Below the pieces are notes generated by a model. That model was given only the letters and a program-made list of their open reading frames with translations. It did no database searches and was not told where the DNA came from. Below are positions 60,442 to 64,000 of a stretch of DNA of 64,000 bases, one piece after another. Position 1 is the first letter of the stretch. Each line of letters opens with the position of its first letter. The DNA is from Clarireedia homoeocarpa (taxonomy: Eukaryota > Ascomycota > Leotiomycetes > Helotiales > Rutstroemiaceae), in assembly GCA_001465935.1 (NCBI GenBank), contig LNKV01000038.1, forward strand, positions 504,176 through 568,175, written 5' to 3'. Made by a program: the position numbers and the translations under genes.

Positions 60442-61323
60442 TTAGCGACCGGTAGCCCAAGTCTTGAATATTGGTCTTCATAACATTCCCACACGGGCTT
60501 ATGGGAGGTACAACTCATGCAACACGCTACATCATGCCATAATCCATTGCACGAGAGATAACTCTAATCGAGGGATCTTTCACTGAGCCACTTTCCAGCG
60601 GCCTACTTAAAAGGGAGGTGCGGTTCGACCACCATGCTACCTTCATGGTCAATTTCTTGCCGCATCATGGCCCGTTCTAACTTTAGAAATGCCGAGTTAG
60701 GAGTTCATTGCAATCATCCTGTTCCTAGAGGTGCTGCCGCCGCGCTCGCTTCCAGTACCTAATGAGGTATATTTGCATACCGTAGGTAGGCCTCATTTCC
60801 TCATGATCCGTCCGAGCCGGTGGTGAGTTAGAGAACAGGAGGTGGTGTGCTATGCTCCGAAATGTTGCTTGACAATGTTTTGTTGGCCGGACGGGTGCAC
60901 TTCGGGCATTTAAAGCTCGCCATATTCGAGTAACCTCGGTTATGCCCTGCTGTTTTTACTTTGTCCAACCTGCCCCAAACATCATATCATTCAATCAAAA
61001 ATTAGGTAGCTACGTCTTCACAGGCAGACCTTTGACAACGCATCCGATCTCTATGGAATATAAAATGTACGCAATGGATCCTTCCACAGTCGCCATTTGA
61101 GACCTCCCTGCAGACTAACATATGCGGATGTGGCTGACAACCCATGGCTGTTATCCAATCTCTGCTTTTCGATACTGCAATATCATAGGTATGCGATGTA
61201 ACCCTCCTTGTAGCACAAGACGGCGATGAATAATTCATTTAGTTTCCACAGAGTTATTTGCTTGGAACCAAGCTACCAGTGGTAAGACTGTGCTAGAAAA
61301 GAACTGATTTCTCGTGTGATAAA
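60442..61323. other. Divergent spacer, no gene seen
   Basis: Promoter side of the P450 gene and 5' side of the broken gene. Short frames only. No repeat or RNA gene recognised. Confidence 0.4.
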
Positions 61324-63193
61324 ATGCGAATCATGGACCTCAATATTGAAGCCCTTGTGGTCAGGTTGGTCTTCTTTGCGGTATTGGTGATACTATTCAT
61401 GGCATGGCAACGCTTCAGAGCACCTCCGTTTCCGCTCCCGCCAAGTCCGCGCGGGGAACTATTGCTAGGACATGTGCGTCTGGTGCCCACGCATCATCCT
61501 GAAGTGTACTATCAGAACTTGGCAAAGGAACTGGGTAAGATATAAATTTGTTTTTGGTAGTCTCCCAATACATTCCGATCTCATTTCCGGTTCCATGTGA
61601 GGTCCAACTAAATCCGTGGTGCAGATACAGACATTCTGTTCTTTAAACAGTTTCGTACACCCGTTGTGGTTCTCAATACAGCTAAAGCTGCTGATGAGAT
61701 TCTTTCCAAGAGAGGAGCCAACTACTGCGACAGACCAAGATTCGTCATGTTTGAAGTGTATGTCACATCTTTGCCTCTAAAATACCTACAGATCACTAAG
61801 CTTCGAAAAAGCATGGGCTGGGAGAGGACTCTCACATTCTTGCCATGGGGTAATCGTTTCAAAGCACACAGAGCCCATTTGCAGACATCTTTTACTCCCA
61901 GCAACGTGGTCCAGTACCAAGGGTTACAGGAATACGAAGCGAGACAGGCTGTATGGTCTCTCAATCAGCGGCCCAGAAACTGGGAAACCCCCATAAGAAG
62001 GTAGGTTGTTCTCCGATATAGTGGTAATGATCCTAATCAATTTTTATCAGATTTGCCTCCGCAATCGTACTCAAAGTAGCTTTTGGCCTCAATCTAGAAG
62101 GAAACGATGACCCATACATTAAGATTGCTTTTGATGTGGCTGAAGCCATTGGGAATGGTGGTTCCGCAGGTTCCACTGTCGTTGATTATTTCCCTATATT
62201 GAGGCATTTTCCTCATTGGATTAGCCCATCTACAGCTCTAAGACGTGCTAGACGCTGGAGCTGGGCTATCAAACGTCTTCATGATACCCCGTTCGCTGCA
62301 GCAAAGAGAGACTTCGTAAATAATCCGGCACCGAGTAGATGAAAAACAACTAACTAAAATCAGGATTTTGGCATAGCAAATCAATCATACGTGTATCCGC
62401 TATTCGAAAAACATGCTAAGAATATTTCTGAGAAGCTGCCCATAGAATTTTCGCTGGCAGATATCAAGGGCTCAGCAGGTGCTATCTTCGCTGCCGGATC
62501 AGATACAACTCATGCGAGCATTATGGTTGTCATACTCAATCTGTTACTCAATCCTCGTGTCGTTCATAAAGCTAGGGCCTTGCTAGACGAAGCGATAGGG
62601 ACAGATCGACTTCCTTCGTTGAAAGACAGAAACAATCCCAGACTTCGATACCTGGAGTTCATCGTGCAAGAGACACTGAGATGGAGACCACTATCCCCAG
62701 TTGGAGTTCCCCACAAATCTTTACAAGACGACATCTATAATGGTATGTTTATTCCGCGAGGTACAGAGGTGTACTTCAACACATGGGCTATGAGCAGAGA
62801 TGAAAGCGTGTACAAGAATCCCGATAGCTTCAATCCGGACAGATACATTTCTGTCGAGGACGGCGGCGATGGTGAGCCATTTCTGAATGGACCGTTCGGT
62901 TTTGGTCGTCGAATATGTGTTGGTCGGCATCTTGCACTGGCAAGTGTTTGGATCGTCTTGGCAACATTGATTGCCACTACGGATATTAGTAAAGCATTAG
63001 ACCCAGAGGGAAAAGAAATAGAACCGATTATAGAGTTTACAACAGGTCTCGCTAGGTAAGGTGCTTGGTTTTTGGTGCATTTGTTCTCAAGATTGGTTAC
63101 TAATAAATAGTTAGCCATCCTCACTTCTTTGAGTGCAGTTTCCAATATCGGTCTGAGAAAGCGAAACAGTTGCTAAGGGAATCAATTTTTTGA
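61324..63193 (+). CDS. Cytochrome P450 monooxygenase
   Basis: Exons 61324-61534, 61625-61757, 61812-62000, 62051-62315, 62364-63055 and 63115-63193 give 522 residues, a normal microsomal P450 length. One N-terminal helix (LVVRLVFFAVLVILFMAW) anchors it in the ER, followed by the proline hinge PPFPLPPSPRG. Later motifs: WGNRFKAHR in helix C; AAGSDTTHAS in helix I; ETLRWRP (E-x-x-R); FNPDRY (PERF); and FGFGRRICVG with haem-ligand Cys451. Six exons join in frame with conserved text on both sides. The enzyme hydroxylates or oxidises a small molecule using NADPH via P450 reductase (family knowledge); the substrate is unknown. It is convergent with a partial NAD-dependent reductase, which suggests the edge of a metabolic gene group. 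Confidence 0.94.
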
Positions 63194-63453
63194 GGTGTCT
63201 CTTTCTCCTTTTGTTACAGACCAATCTGTGGTTACTTGTGGGCTCTAAGTCAACACTACGAACAGACCTCACTGGTGCGAGCAAAAGTTTCAGGGCACAT
63301 GCCAATATTCAGGACGCCGCTGTTTGAATCAATAATTTCAAATTAGGAACATCTCATTGCAATCATTCAACTCGCCCTTCTCTCTATCTGATTATCGCAG
63401 CTGAAATAGAGCCGAAGGCTCTGAAAACAATTTCATATTAATAGTTTACCACT

Positions 63454-64000
63454 TTACTTTTCATACTTCACAATATCATCGACTGTGGCCTTCGCGCTCT
63501 TCCACCAATCCTTCCATTCTGTACCGAACACTGCATCCGACTTAGATGTATCGAAGCGGCTCATTGATTCCGGCAATACATCGCTTCCAGGCTTGGGTGC
63601 TGGGACTCGGTCTCTCAGCTGTGGATACTCCTCACGAATCTTTTGAGCTACGGCAGCGGCGGTGACTGGTTCACGAATGTGAAAGACGTAGCGCTGGTTA
63701 CCGGGAGTGGTGTCCCTCAGAGCTTTCACATGAATGGTAGCGACATCGTCTACGTCCCTAATAGCTGTCAGTACGGTTCCCGATTATATCTATGGGACCA
63801 AACTCACATAGTCCAAGGATATATGAACCCAGGCTCTTCTTTGTCAAATACCTCTCTATAGATCGCTCCCATTCCACCAAGTGCTCTCTTTTGTGGCACG
63901 AATCCCTCCTGAATACATCTGCCCGTGATTGATGGGGCTAGAAGTACCACTAAATCGAAGTCTGGCTTTTCGTTCTTTATGAACTCCCATGCCAATTTTT
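63454..64000 (-). CDS. Partial NAD-dependent epimerase/reductase (DFR/GRE2-like)
   Basis: The C-terminal part of an SDR-extended protein; the 5' part lies beyond the window end. Exons 64000-63808 and 63757-63454 join across GTGAGT...TTAG. The visible residues include FDLVVLLAPSITGR (beta strand plus substrate-loop region), then after the intron DVDDVATIHVKALRD, the conserved VDV-x-D-V-A-x-x-H motif of dihydroflavonol reductase and methylglyoxal/aldehyde reductase relatives. It ends EWKDWWKSAKATVDDIVKYE. The Rossmann GXXGXXG motif and Tyr-Lys pair are outside the window, so activity cannot be judged. Confidence 0.82.

Noticed and set aside
60600..60640. tRNA B-box-like GGTTCGACC
   Set aside because: Flanking bases do not form a T stem and no A box or acceptor pairs are present.

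Overview
The window looks like nuclear DNA of a filamentous ascomycete. Genes carry short introns (46 to about 280 nt) with GTAAGT-type donors, CTAAC/CTAAT branch points and AG acceptors, and they sit on both strands separated by AT-rich or repeat-rich spacers. The protein set (QDR-type drug transporter, Ark/Prk kinase, Mot1, Nnf1, berberine-bridge-like oxidase, P450) is typical of Pezizomycotina. A leotiomycete such as a Botrytis/Sclerotinia relative is my guess from overall character. No sequence here proves it.

Left part (1-24.7 kb): a stretch with no clear gene, then a Ure2p-like glutathione transferase divergent from the branchpoint-bridging splicing factor (MSL5/BBP). Next come a Mx/dynamin-like GTPase, a 1101-residue coiled-coil protein, a Golgi-type GT8 glycosyltransferase, three small or unknown genes (16.4, 17.7 and 20.0 kb) and an Ark1/Prk1-family actin-regulating kinase. 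A decayed hAT transposase tail lies at 19.2 kb.

Middle (24.7-36 kb): a 2.6 kb spacer packed with short tandem repeats leads into MOT1/BTAF1 (1888 aa), the largest gene. A tetranucleotide-rich convergent spacer follows, then a low-complexity PPxY protein.

Right part (36-64 kb): a four-exon gene for a small secreted six-cysteine protein, an MFSD1-like transporter, an acid lipase convergent with a secreted FAD-linked oxidase, a PH-domain protein convergent with the kinetochore subunit NNF1, and a 2.3 kb mobile-element graveyard (TA-flanked MITE, tRNA-like relic, possible LTR). It continues with a DHA1 drug:H+ antiporter, a cytochrome b561-like membrane protein, a gene with an in-frame stop, a P450 and a partial NAD-dependent reductase that runs off the end.

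Most genes are independent housekeeping or membrane functions and I see no single multi-gene system. The most unusual items are the secreted cysteine-rich gene, the small W-x-x-L protein with a GC-AG intron, competing acceptors in the gene for the branch-point-binding protein, and the MITE/tRNA-relic region. All exon joins were made by eye from splice consensus plus family continuity. Summed exon lengths are divisible by three in every complete spliced model given.
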